Source: an uncultured Ignavibacteria bacterium (GTDB lineage Bacteria; Bacteroidota; Ignavibacteria; Ch128b). Taken from it: a DNA stretch of 63,363 nt. Positions 17,701 to 25,778 of the stretch are shown piece after piece. The DNA lies in NCBI GenBank assembly GCA_937944105.1, contig CALDZP010000005.1, forward strand, positions 1 to 63,363, given 5' to 3'. Each line of letters begins with the position of its first letter. The first letter of the stretch is position 1. The notes under the pieces were generated by a model. The model saw nothing but the letters and a program-made list of their open reading frames with translations, ran no database searches and was not told the DNA's origin. A program made the translations under genes and the position numbers.

Positions 17701-18415
17701 TCTTGTTAAAAAATCTGTATGGATAATAGGGGGTGATGGTTGGGCTTATGATATTGGTTACGGTGGTCTTGATCATGTTCTTGCATCAGGTAGAGATGTG
17801 AACATTCTTGTTCTTGATACGGAAGTGTATTCAAATACTGGTGGTCAAATGTCGAAGGCAACACCTAAGGGTGCAGTTGCAAGATTTGCAATGGGTGGCA
17901 AGCCAACTGCTAAAAAGGATTTGGGACTTATGGCATTAACTTATGGTAATGTATATGTTGCTAAAGTTGCAATGGGTGCAAATGATGCTCACACTGTTCG
18001 AGCATTTTTAGAAGCTGAAGCTTATGATGGTCCATCACTTATAATTGCATATAGCCACTGTATCGCACATGGAATTGATATGGAAAAAGGAATGAGACAG
18101 CAAAAACTTGCTGTTGATTCTGGATACTGGCAATTGTATAGATATAATCCTGATTTAATTAAAGAGGGTAAAAATCCTTTCAAATTTGATATGAAAGGAA
18201 TTAAAGTTCCATTTAAAGAATATGCATACAATGAAACAAGATATAAAATGTTAACCAAATCGCATCCTGAAATTGCTGATAGATTAATGCGTGAAGCACA
18301 GAAGGAAATTGAACTAAGATATCGTCAATATGAAGAATTAGCTAATTCAAAAATTTATGAGATTTTTTTCAATTCTCATAACGAGAATAAAGTAGAGAAT
18401 AATAAAGAAATTTAA
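14798..18415 (+). CDS. nifJ: Pyruvate:ferredoxin (flavodoxin) oxidoreductase
   Basis: A 1205-residue single-chain enzyme that oxidises pyruvate with CoA to acetyl-CoA and CO2, reducing ferredoxin. It starts TIDGNEAAAYVAYHTNEV and shows, in order, the pyrimidine-binding domain (YPITPSSPMGEW), the gamma domain, two [4Fe-4S] ferredoxin motifs near residues 694-704 (CIQCNKCVIVCP) and 750-760 (CTGCGICVDICP), the ACAGCGETPY cysteines of the third cluster near 825, and the thiamine diphosphate domain (GGDGWAYDIGYGG near 977, then EVYSNTGGQMSKATP). Length fits NifJ. Ribosome site AAGGAAGGG precedes the ATG. Central to carbon metabolism; it may supply low-potential electrons and works reversibly in some relatives. 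Confidence 0.97.
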   Translation: MERKKVTIDGNEAAAYVAYHTNEVIAIYPITPSSPMGEWCDAWAAEGKKNIWGDVPSVSELQSEGGASGSVHGALQSGALTTTFTASQGLLLMIPNMFKIAGELTSTVFHVSARSIAAQALSIFGDHSDVMATRSTGFALLASNSVQEVMDFALIAQAATLEARVPFIHFFDGFRTSHEVMKVEELTLDDMRYMIDDDLVIEHRMRALNPERPFIRGTAQNPDVYFQGRETVNPFYIKCPEIVQKQMDKFAKLTGRQYKLFDYFGAPDAERIIILMGSGAQTVEETVEYLLDKGEKVGLVKVRLYRPFSINHFIDALPKTVKSIAVLDRTKEPGSAGEPLYLDVVNALTEKFNNDELPFRLPKVIGGRYGLSSKEFTPSMVISIFKELEKSKPKNHFTIGIIDDVANTSLDFDPNFNIESKETIRCKFYGLGADGTVSANKNSIKIIGEGTDYYAQGYFVYDSKKSGSTTISHLRFGPKPIKSEYLISSANFVACHQQVFLEKFDMLDDAVEGATFLLNTQVPPEQVWDSLPEKVQRDLINKKMRLFVIDAYKVARETGMGVRINTIMQTCFFAISNIFPKEKAISLIKDAIKKTYGAKGDKVVQMNFEAVDKTLENLFEVPIPNKVTSTKQLQPPVTDDAPEFVKDVLARIIAGKGDYIPVSKMPVDGTFPSGTARYEKRNIALEVPVWDPEVCIQCNKCVIVCPHATIRAKVYEEEFIKDAPPTFKYTKFKSKEYGENLLYSLQVAVEDCTGCGICVDICPAKNKKETRLKAINMQPQLPLREQERVNWDFFLKIPELDRRIVKVENVKDSQFLEPLFEFSGACAGCGETPYVKLVSQLFGDRAIIANATGCSSIYGGNLPTTPWTYNKEGRGPAWSNSLFEDNAEFGFGFRLAIDKHNQFAKFLLKKMASEIGEQLVDEILNANQKDEAGIYEQRLRVEELKKRLKDIKNVDPKDVKHLLAVADYLVKKSVWIIGGDGWAYDIGYGGLDHVLASGRDVNILVLDTEVYSNTGGQMSKATPKGAVARFAMGGKPTAKKDLGLMALTYGNVYVAKVAMGANDAHTVRAFLEAEAYDGPSLIIAYSHCIAHGIDMEKGMRQQKLAVDSGYWQLYRYNPDLIKEGKNPFKFDMKGIKVPFKEYAYNETRYKMLTKSHPEIADRLMREAQKEIELRYRQYEELANSKIYEIFFNSHNENKVENNKEI

Positions 18416-18429
18416 TTAAATAATTTATT

Positions 18430-18454
18430 GGGATTGTCTTATATGGACAATCCC
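18430..18454 (+). terminator. Hairpin after nifJ
   Basis: GGGATTGTC and GACAATCCC form a perfect 9-bp stem around a 7-base loop. No T run follows, so it may be a weak terminator or an mRNA-processing/stability element between nifJ and the next gene. Confidence 0.5.
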
Positions 18455-18482
18455 GATCATTAATAAATTATGGAGTTTAAAC

Positions 18483-19490
18483 ATGGATTTGTCAACAACA
18501 TATTTAGGAATGAAATTAAAAAATCCTATAATGCCTTCAGCAAGTCCTCTTTCAAAAGATCTTGGTAAAATTAAAAAGCTTGAGGATTCTGGAGCTTCAG
18601 CTATTGTATTGTGGTCTTTATTCGAAGAAGAGATTGAATCTGAACAACTTGAATTACATTACAGAACATCGATACATTCCGAGAGCTATGCAGAAGCATT
18701 GAGCTATTTCCCCGAGTTTTCTGAATATAAAGTGGGACCTGAATTTTATCTTGAACATATACATAAAGTTAAGGAATCCGTCAATATTCCTGTTATTGCA
18801 AGTTTAAATGGTAAATCGATTGGTGGCTGGATTGATTATGCAAAGAAAATCGAGGAAGCTGGTGCAGATGCTCTCGAATTAAATATTTATTTTCTTGCAA
18901 CTGATATTAGTAAGAGCTGTATTGAAATTGACAATCTTTACATTGACATTGTAAAAGAAGTTCGTAAAGCAATTAAAATCCCAATAGCAGTTAAATTAAG
19001 TCCTTATTTTAGTTCAACTGCATGGATTGCAAATGAACTGGTTAAAGCAGGTGCGAATGGCTTAATTCTTTTTAATAGATTTTATCAACCAGATATTGAT
19101 CTCGAAAATTTAGAAGTAGTGCCAAATGTTATATTAAGCACTCCTTTCGCAAATCGTTTACCTCTGCGATGGATTGCTATTTTATATGGCAGAATAACAG
19201 CTGATCTTGCAGCAACTGGTGGTATTTCTTCAGCTGAGGATGTAATAAAAATGATAATGGCAGGAGCAAGTGTGACTCAAATGTTTTCTGCTTTGATAAA
19301 AAACGGTGAAAGTCATATTAAGAAGGTTATAAACGATATTAAAATCTGGATGGAAGAACATGAATATGAATCGATTGAACAAATGAAGGGGAGTATGAGT
19401 CATAAAGCAGTTGAAAATCCTGCTGCTTTCGAAAGAGCAAATTATATGAAAATACTTCAAACTTTTGATCCCGCAAAATTAAAGCACTGA
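18483..19490 (+). CDS. Dihydroorotate dehydrogenase-like flavoprotein
   Basis: A 335-residue TIM-barrel protein of the class I DHOD family: it starts MDLSTTYLGMKLKNPIMPSASPL, has the substrate/flavin-side IPVIASLNG and GADALELNIY strands and the phosphate-binding C-terminal region around AATGGISSAEDVIKMIMAGA. It follows nifJ by 67 bases, an arrangement I recall from other anaerobic Bacteroidota-like genomes, where such proteins are annotated only as DHOD-like. It may not be the pyrimidine enzyme, since no other pyrimidine gene is near; a role tied to ferredoxin metabolism is possible but unproven. Confidence 0.85.
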   Translation: MDLSTTYLGMKLKNPIMPSASPLSKDLGKIKKLEDSGASAIVLWSLFEEEIESEQLELHYRTSIHSESYAEALSYFPEFSEYKVGPEFYLEHIHKVKESVNIPVIASLNGKSIGGWIDYAKKIEEAGADALELNIYFLATDISKSCIEIDNLYIDIVKEVRKAIKIPIAVKLSPYFSSTAWIANELVKAGANGLILFNRFYQPDIDLENLEVVPNVILSTPFANRLPLRWIAILYGRITADLAATGGISSAEDVIKMIMAGASVTQMFSALIKNGESHIKKVINDIKIWMEEHEYESIEQMKGSMSHKAVENPAAFERANYMKILQTFDPAKLKH

Positions 19491-19587
19491 ATTTAATGAC
19501 TACTAATTTTCATGAATGTAAAATATTTATTTTATTGGTTTAATATGATTTAGTACCATTTTGAAAAAAATAATGTCCATTTGTTAA

Positions 19588-20157
19588 ATGAAGGATAAAA
19601 AAAAGACACAAATTTTAATTCAAATTAAAAAAGAAAAGATACTGGATAGTATATTAGTACCAACTGATCTTTCACCACTATCTCTTGTTGCACTTGAGTA
19701 TGCAAACTCAATAGCCGAGACTTATGATTCTAAGGTTTTTCTCGTTTATGTTTGCGAAAATATACCATCAGTTAAAAAACAAAAAAAGAATCCACAGATA
19801 ATTGAGAGCTTTAGAGAATTCAAGAAAAAAGTTAGAGAAGAATTAAAAAAAATAGCTATTGAAAAATTACACCTGGCTGATGAAGTTGAAATAGTTATTT
19901 TGCAAGGTAATCCTTATAAAGAAATTATAAAATTCACAGTCGAAAATAATATTGGATTAATTGTGGTTGCTTCTCATGGCAAAACAGGTTTTTCACATCT
20001 TCTAATGGGAAGTGTTGCTGAAAAAATTGTCAGGTATTCGCCAGTTCCTGTATTAACTGTTAAACCTTCAGAGGTTTCTTCTTCGTTTTTAACAAGAGAG
20101 GATGTTGAAAAAGAATTACACTTAAAATTTAAACCTGACGATTATTTTGAGTTTTAA
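19588..20157 (+). CDS. Universal stress protein (UspA family, ATP-binding type)
   Basis: 189 residues with one Usp domain: SILVPTDLSPLSLVALEYAN at the start and the ATP-binding ASHGKTGFSHLLMGS loop followed by SPVPVLTVKP. The C-terminal ~30 residues (REDVEKELHLKFKPDDYF) extend beyond the domain. Usp proteins bind ATP and respond to energy or redox stress in the cytoplasm. It lies 23 bases before the multihaem cytochrome gene and may be co-transcribed with it. Confidence 0.9.
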   Translation: MKDKKKTQILIQIKKEKILDSILVPTDLSPLSLVALEYANSIAETYDSKVFLVYVCENIPSVKKQKKNPQIIESFREFKKKVREELKKIAIEKLHLADEVEIVILQGNPYKEIIKFTVENNIGLIVVASHGKTGFSHLLMGSVAEKIVRYSPVPVLTVKPSEVSSSFLTREDVEKELHLKFKPDDYFEF

Positions 20158-20180
20158 AAAAGGAAGAGAGGACAAAAAAG

Positions 20181-22337
20181 ATGAGGAAATCACTACTAAT
20201 TTCATTCATTCTTTCCATCTTTATATCAATTTTTTCTGTTAATCTTTTTGCTCAAACAAATGAAGATTGTCTTTCCTGTCACAGTGATACTGACCTTACA
20301 ATGGAAAGGATGGGTAAGACAATTTCTTTATTCGTTGATCAAAATATTTTAAAGAACTCTGTTCACAGAAAAATAAGTTGCGTATCCTGCCATAAAGGAT
20401 TCAATCCAGAAGAAATTCCTCACAAAGAAAAAATAGAACCAGTTAGGTGTTCTAATTGTCATAAAAATGCACCAATTAAACATATTTTCCATCCACAAAT
20501 TTTACAGAGTGGGGAAAAAACTGGCTTAAAAAGTAGTGACTGTAAGGGTTGTCATGGGACTCATAATGTGACATATATAAAAAGAGAAACATCACCTTTT
20601 TATGTCTCAAAATTGACCGAATCGTGTGGGAAGTGTCATAAACAAGTAAAGGATGATTTTCAAAATTCAATACATTATAAATCGCTTATTGAAAATATTC
20701 CACTTTCACCAACTTGTTTATCATGTCATAACTTTAAAATTTCTAAAACTTATGTAAAACAAGACTCATTAAAAGGTAAAATTGCACAAGAAAAATTATG
20801 TTTATCATGTCATCTTGAAAAACCCGAAGTTTCCGACCTTATGGCATCGAAAGTGAGTTTTATAAAGGCATACGAAAATAGCGTTCATGGTCAATCTTTA
20901 TTAAAAGGTAATCCAGGAGCTGCGAATTGTGTTGATTGTCATAGTTCACATCTCGTTATAAAATCTACTGACGAAAAATCTCCGGTTTCTAAATTTAATG
21001 TTGCCAATACATGTGGAAAATGTCATGATCAAATAGTAAAAGAATTTTCAGAAAGTATTCATGGTGTTTCTCTTCAGAAAAGAAATAAAGACGCACCAAC
21101 CTGTACTGATTGCCATGGTGAACATAATATTTTAAGTCATGATGATCCTCGTGCCCCTGTATCAATTAGAAATGTTTCAGTTCAGGTATGTGCTCCTTGT
21201 CATGAGTCAGTAAAATTGTCTCAGAAGTATGGATTGTCATTAAAACAATCACAAACTTATTCCACAAGTTATCATGGTTTGGCTTTGCGAGGTGGCGATA
21301 CCGAAGCAGCTAATTGTGCAAGTTGTCATGGTTATCACAATATAAAACCCTCAAGTGATTCAACATCAACAATTCATAAATCTAATCTTGTTAAAACATG
21401 TGGTAAATGCCATCCAGGTGCTAATGAAAGATTTACCATGGGTAAGATTCATGTGACTGAAAGGGAAGAAGAAGAACCGATACTGTACTGGATTTCAACA
21501 ATTTATATAATTCTTATTTTTTCAATCATTGGTGGAATGCTAATTCATAATATTTTAGATTTTATTAAACGAGCAAAACGTAGAAAGATGATACAGAAGG
21601 GACTAATTCAGCATGAATACCACGGTCATTCATTATATTTAAGGATGACAGTAAATGAAAGAATTCAACATTTCTTACTGATGATAAGCTTCTTTACACT
21701 TGTTGTAACTGGCTTCGCTTTACGATTTCCTGATGCATGGTGGGTTAGGCACTTGAGAGAATTAATACCTGGTTTTTTCGAATTGAGAAGTTTACTACAT
21801 AGAATTGCTGCTGTTGTTATGGTAGCTGATTCAATTTATCATATTCTTTATCTATCATTTACTGAAAGAGGGAGACAATTATTTAAAGATTTATTACCAA
21901 ATGTCAAAGATATAAAAGATGCAATCGGTGTGATGAAATATAATCTTGGGTTCTCGCCTGTCAAACCAAAACTTGATAGATTTAGCTATGCAGAAAAGAT
22001 TGAATATTGGGCTTTAGTCTGGGGAACTATTGTTATGACAATTACCGGAATAATAATGTGGTTTGAAAATACTTTTGTAGGAATCTTTACAAAATTGGGT
22101 TATGATATTGCAAGAACTATTCATTACTTTGAAGCCTGGCTTGCATTTCTAGCAATAGTTGTATGGCATTTTTATTATGTGATATTTAATCCCGATGTTT
22201 ATCCAATGAATCTGGCATGGATCAAAGGTTATTTAACAGAGGAAGAAATGGCTGATGAACATCCCTTAGAATTGGAGAGAATAAAACAACAAAATAATAT
22301 CGAAAAAAATCAAAACGAAAGTGAAAAAAATATTTGA
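20181..22337 (+). CDS. Thirteen-haem cytochrome c fused to a cytochrome b-type membrane domain
   Basis: A 718-residue protein with a signal peptide (to about LFAQ). Residues ~30-425 carry 13 CXXCH haem-binding motifs (for example CLSCH, CVSCH, CSNCH, CKGCH, CGKCH). Five membrane helices follow (about 435-458, 492-512, 535-560, 612-632, 650-675) with histidines in RIQHFLL, LLHRIA, IYHILY, TIHYF and VVWHFYY that can bind b haems, as in formate dehydrogenase or hydrogenase cytochrome b subunits. The design suggests quinol-linked electron transfer to or from a periplasmic multihaem wire. The NapC-like gene follows. The terminal partner is unknown. Confidence 0.88.
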   Translation: MRKSLLISFILSIFISIFSVNLFAQTNEDCLSCHSDTDLTMERMGKTISLFVDQNILKNSVHRKISCVSCHKGFNPEEIPHKEKIEPVRCSNCHKNAPIKHIFHPQILQSGEKTGLKSSDCKGCHGTHNVTYIKRETSPFYVSKLTESCGKCHKQVKDDFQNSIHYKSLIENIPLSPTCLSCHNFKISKTYVKQDSLKGKIAQEKLCLSCHLEKPEVSDLMASKVSFIKAYENSVHGQSLLKGNPGAANCVDCHSSHLVIKSTDEKSPVSKFNVANTCGKCHDQIVKEFSESIHGVSLQKRNKDAPTCTDCHGEHNILSHDDPRAPVSIRNVSVQVCAPCHESVKLSQKYGLSLKQSQTYSTSYHGLALRGGDTEAANCASCHGYHNIKPSSDSTSTIHKSNLVKTCGKCHPGANERFTMGKIHVTEREEEEPILYWISTIYIILIFSIIGGMLIHNILDFIKRAKRRKMIQKGLIQHEYHGHSLYLRMTVNERIQHFLLMISFFTLVVTGFALRFPDAWWVRHLRELIPGFFELRSLLHRIAAVVMVADSIYHILYLSFTERGRQLFKDLLPNVKDIKDAIGVMKYNLGFSPVKPKLDRFSYAEKIEYWALVWGTIVMTITGIIMWFENTFVGIFTKLGYDIARTIHYFEAWLAFLAIVVWHFYYVIFNPDVYPMNLAWIKGYLTEEEMADEHPLELERIKQQNNIEKNQNESEKNI

Positions 22338-22519
22338 AAGGATTATTAATCACTTTGGTTCAAATAAGAAAAATTAAAGATTTAGTAATTGATGATTAAT
22401 TTAAAAACTTTTTGGAGCACAACTTCTCAAAATTATTTATTTAATTAATGTAGAAAATTTTTTTGAATGATAACTTTTGCGAAAACTTTAAAATAAACTT
22501 TAATAAACGAGTACGCTGG

Positions 22520-24058
22520 ATGAAAAAATTTCCAAAATCTTTTTATAATCCTGTTTCAATAGTTGGGCTTACATTAGCTTTTTTAAGTTTTGGTTTAATT
22601 GTGTTCTTGATGATCATTGAAGTTTTAACTGCAGAACACAAACCTTATATGGGTATTATAGCTTTTGTTATTCTCCCTATATTTTTGATACTTGGCATTA
22701 TTGTTTTTATAATAGGATTGATATGGGAAAGGAGAAAATTTAATGAGGGATCAGGAAAAGAATATAGTCTTCCAGTAATAGATTTGAATATCGAAAGTCA
22801 AAGAAGGGTTGTTGTATTCTTTTTGATCTCTGGAATTGTTCTTTTATTTTTTAGCGCATTTGGTAGCTTTAAAGCATATGAATATACCGATTCAGATGAA
22901 TTTTGTGGTGAGCTATGTCATAAAGTAATGTCTCCTGAATATACTGCATATCAAGCTTCACCTCATTCAAGAGTAGGTTGTGTTAAATGTCATATCGGAC
23001 CGGGAGCTGATTGGTTTGTTCGTTCAAAATTATCTGGTGTTTATCAAGTTTATGCAACAATCTTTAATAAATTTCCTCGACCTATTCCTACACCAATTGA
23101 AAATTTGAGACCCGCACAAGAAACTTGTGAACAATGTCATTGGCCCAAACATTTTTATCATGAAAAACAAATTGTAAATAATTATTATGAGAGCGATGAA
23201 AAAAATACCAAATGGAATTTGTATTTATTGATGAAAGTTGGTGGTGGAAATGAAGAAGCTGGTATTACTTCTGGAATTCACTGGCATATGAATATTAAAA
23301 ATAAAGTAACATATTATGCTTTAGATTTTGATCGTCAGATTATTCCATATATAGAAGTAGAAAGGTCTGATGGTTCAAAAAGTGTTTATAGAAGTACTGA
23401 GATAAAATTTTCTAACGATGACTTTGAAAAAGCAATTAAACGAACAATGGATTGCATTGATTGTCATAACAGACCTACTCATATTTATCATCCTCCAGCC
23501 AGATCAATTAATCATGTTCTTTCACTTGGCTGGATTAATCGAAATCTTCCTTACATCAAAAGTGTCGCCATTGAGGCACTCGAAAGAGAATACAGTTCTA
23601 AAAGTAAAGGACTTGATAGCATTAAAGCCTACATCGATGACTTTTATGCATTTAATTTTCCTGAATTATATAAGAAAAATAAAAAAGATATTGAAAAAGC
23701 AATTTTTGAAATTCAAAAAATTTATAGTAGAAATTACTTTCCAGAAATGAAGGTTAGCTGGAAAAGTCATTTCGATAATATTGGACATATGTATTATCCA
23801 GGTTGTTTTCGATGTCACGATGGAAAACATATAAATGAAGAAGGAAAAGTTTTAACTAAAGATTGTAATAACTGTCACACTATTTTATCACAAAGTTTCG
23901 AGAACGAACCAGTTAGATTATCTCTTGATGGACTTGAATATAAGCATCCGGTTGATATTGGCTATGATTGGAAAGAGGTGAATTGTTCTGAATGTCATGG
24001 GAAAGGAAAAGAAATATTAGAATTAAGAGAGCATCCCGAACTATTATATAAGAAATAA
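22520..24058 (+). CDS. NapC/NirT-type heptahaem cytochrome c
   Basis: About 512 residues from the ATG at 22520 (a TTG at 22463 would add 19). Two membrane helices near the N-terminus (VSIVGLTLAFLSFGLIVFL and IILPIFLILGIIVFIIGLI in outline) and a third around VVVFFLISGIVLLFF precede the haem region. The first haem motif is the CX3CH variant CGELCHKVM, followed by CVKCH with HIGPGADWFVRSKLSG, then CEQCH, CIDCH, CFRCH, CNNCH and CSECH, seven in all. NapC/NirT proteins oxidise quinol and pass electrons to periplasmic oxidoreductases. Beside the 13-haem gene it probably belongs to the same respiratory or extracellular electron-transfer route. Confidence 0.88.
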   Translation: MKKFPKSFYNPVSIVGLTLAFLSFGLIVFLMIIEVLTAEHKPYMGIIAFVILPIFLILGIIVFIIGLIWERRKFNEGSGKEYSLPVIDLNIESQRRVVVFFLISGIVLLFFSAFGSFKAYEYTDSDEFCGELCHKVMSPEYTAYQASPHSRVGCVKCHIGPGADWFVRSKLSGVYQVYATIFNKFPRPIPTPIENLRPAQETCEQCHWPKHFYHEKQIVNNYYESDEKNTKWNLYLLMKVGGGNEEAGITSGIHWHMNIKNKVTYYALDFDRQIIPYIEVERSDGSKSVYRSTEIKFSNDDFEKAIKRTMDCIDCHNRPTHIYHPPARSINHVLSLGWINRNLPYIKSVAIEALEREYSSKSKGLDSIKAYIDDFYAFNFPELYKKNKKDIEKAIFEIQKIYSRNYFPEMKVSWKSHFDNIGHMYYPGCFRCHDGKHINEEGKVLTKDCNNCHTILSQSFENEPVRLSLDGLEYKHPVDIGYDWKEVNCSECHGKGKEILELREHPELLYKK

Positions 24059-24473
24059 TAAATTTTTTTGCTTTAATATTATACGATACAATTTAATCAT
24101 TTGAGTGAGTAGGGTAATAGTTTAATAATTTAATAGCTTTAATTGAATTCAATTCAGAAATTTTTGATTAATAAATGTATTAACAAAATCATAGGATACT
24201 TAAAAAGAATTCTCCCGCTTAACTATGACTCGTGAATAATCGATGAAAATAACAGTTATTTTATTTGTAATTGATTTGTTAAAATTTTAATACAATTTTA
24301 TTTTGCACTTGATGGAAAGTAGGAATTTTAATTATTTAAGAGTTTTTTTCTTATCTTTTTCGCAGTTTAACTGCAGGCATCGTAATTACCTTCCTTCTCG
24401 TTACGAAAACGTTTTCTAATTAAAATTTTTCCCTCTTTATATTTTTAATCCTTAAACAAAAAAGGAGATTAAA
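24059..24473. other. Gene-free region upstream of the lysine catabolism genes
   Basis: No gene. Near its end it contains a GCAGTTTAACTGC dyad (24362-24374), a CGTAA/TTACG inverted repeat (24381-24405) and the palindrome listed separately. These cluster in ~60 bases just before the first lysine gene, suggesting a regulated promoter region. I see no lysine-riboswitch core. Confidence 0.5.
24405..24416. promoter_or_regulatory. Candidate operator palindrome before lysine catabolism genes
   Basis: GAAAACGTTTTC is a perfect 12-bp palindrome with a central CG, the layout of LacI/GalR-family operators. It lies 57 bases before the ATG at 24474. No regulator gene of that family is in the window. Confidence 0.35.
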
Positions 24474-25778
24474 ATGATTATTGCTATTCGCAAAGAAGAT
24501 AAAAATGTTTGGGAAAGAAGAACACCACTGATCCCTGAAGATGTTAAATTTCTAATTAAGAATTTCGGTTATAAGGTTATTGTTCAACCATCGGATATAA
24601 GAATTTTTACTGACAAGGAATATGAAGAAGCCGGTGCAATTCTTAAAGATGATTTATCAGAAGCTGAAATAATATTTGGCGTAAAAGAAATTCCACCAGA
24701 AAAAATTTTACCATCGAAAACTTATATCTTTTTTGCTCATGTAATAAAAGGTCAAAAGCACAATATGCCAATGTTGAAAAAATTAATGGACTTAAAATGT
24801 AATTTAATTGATTATGAGAGAATTGTGGATGAACAGGGTAGAAGACTAATATTTTTTGGTAAGTATGCTGGTTATGCTGGTTTGATGGAAACATTTCATG
24901 CTTTCGGTAAAAAATTGAATCTAATGGGTATCGAAAATCCATTTTCTAAAATCAAACAGCCTTATCAATATTCTGGAATTGATGATGCTAAAAATTCTTT
25001 ACAGGAAATAGCAACTATAATTCGGGAAAATGGCATACCAGAAGAGATTTTGCCTTTAACTGTTGGGTTTGCAGGTTATGGAAATGTTTCAAAAGGTGCC
25101 CAGGAATTCTTTAATATTTTACCTCATGAAGAAATAAGTCCAGAAGAATTATTACAACATTATCATAATTTGAAAAATGAAAAGAATAAATTATTTAAAA
25201 TAGTTTTTAAGGAAAAGGATACTGTTAAAAGAATTTCTGGAAATTTCGATTTGAATGAATTTTTTAATCATCCAGAAAATTATGAATCAAGGTTCGAAGA
25301 TTATTTGCCATATTTAAGAGTTTTACTCAATTGTATATTCTGGACTAATAAATACCCACGACTTGTGACGAAAAAATATCTTTTACAAAATCCTGAGATT
25401 AGCAAATCACTTTTAATGATTGGTGATATTAGTTGTGATATTGAAGGTGGAATTGAAATTACTTATAAAGCAACTCAACCAGATTTACCTTGCTTCACTT
25501 ATAACCCATACGAAAATGTGTTTATCGATGATGTTCAAAAAGATGGGATAACGGTAATGGCTGTAGATAATTTGCCGTGCGAATTTTCTCGAGAAGCATC
25601 ATCAGAATTTTCTAAAGTCTTGTTACAATTAATACCAGATATACTAAGTAATGATTTTGATAAAGAATTCTCACAGCTTAAGCTTCCATATCCAATTAAG
25701 AAAGCAATAATTCTTCATAAAGGTCAACTAACAGAAGAATATAAATACATTCAAAATTATTTGGGAGAAAAGAAATGA
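24474..25778 (+). CDS. Lysine-ketoglutarate reductase-type protein (saccharopine-forming)
   Basis: 434 residues matching the N-terminal half of animal AASS: IIAIRKEDKNVWERRTPL, VIVQPSDIRIFTDKEYEEAG, FGVKEIPPEKILPSKTY, FAHVIKGQ and LIDYERIVDEQGRRLIFFG, with a Rossmann segment near residue 195 (VGFAGYGNVSKGAQE). In AASS this domain condenses L-lysine with 2-oxoglutarate to saccharopine using NADPH. The adjacent gene encodes the other half, so the two domains are separate chains here. Strong AAAGGAG ribosome site; overlaps the next gene by four bases. Confidence 0.9.
   Translation: MIIAIRKEDKNVWERRTPLIPEDVKFLIKNFGYKVIVQPSDIRIFTDKEYEEAGAILKDDLSEAEIIFGVKEIPPEKILPSKTYIFFAHVIKGQKHNMPMLKKLMDLKCNLIDYERIVDEQGRRLIFFGKYAGYAGLMETFHAFGKKLNLMGIENPFSKIKQPYQYSGIDDAKNSLQEIATIIRENGIPEEILPLTVGFAGYGNVSKGAQEFFNILPHEEISPEELLQHYHNLKNEKNKLFKIVFKEKDTVKRISGNFDLNEFFNHPENYESRFEDYLPYLRVLLNCIFWTNKYPRLVTKKYLLQNPEISKSLLMIGDISCDIEGGIEITYKATQPDLPCFTYNPYENVFIDDVQKDGITVMAVDNLPCEFSREASSEFSKVLLQLIPDILSNDFDKEFSQLKLPYPIKKAIILHKGQLTEEYKYIQNYLGEKK

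Noticed and set aside
22463-22519. Upstream TTG start for the NapC-like cytochrome
   Set aside because: The added 19 residues are polar and precede the normal family start; ATG at 22520 fits better.
24059-24473. Lysine riboswitch upstream of the lysine genes
   Set aside because: The length and pairing of the conserved lysine-riboswitch core are not found; only short dyads are visible.
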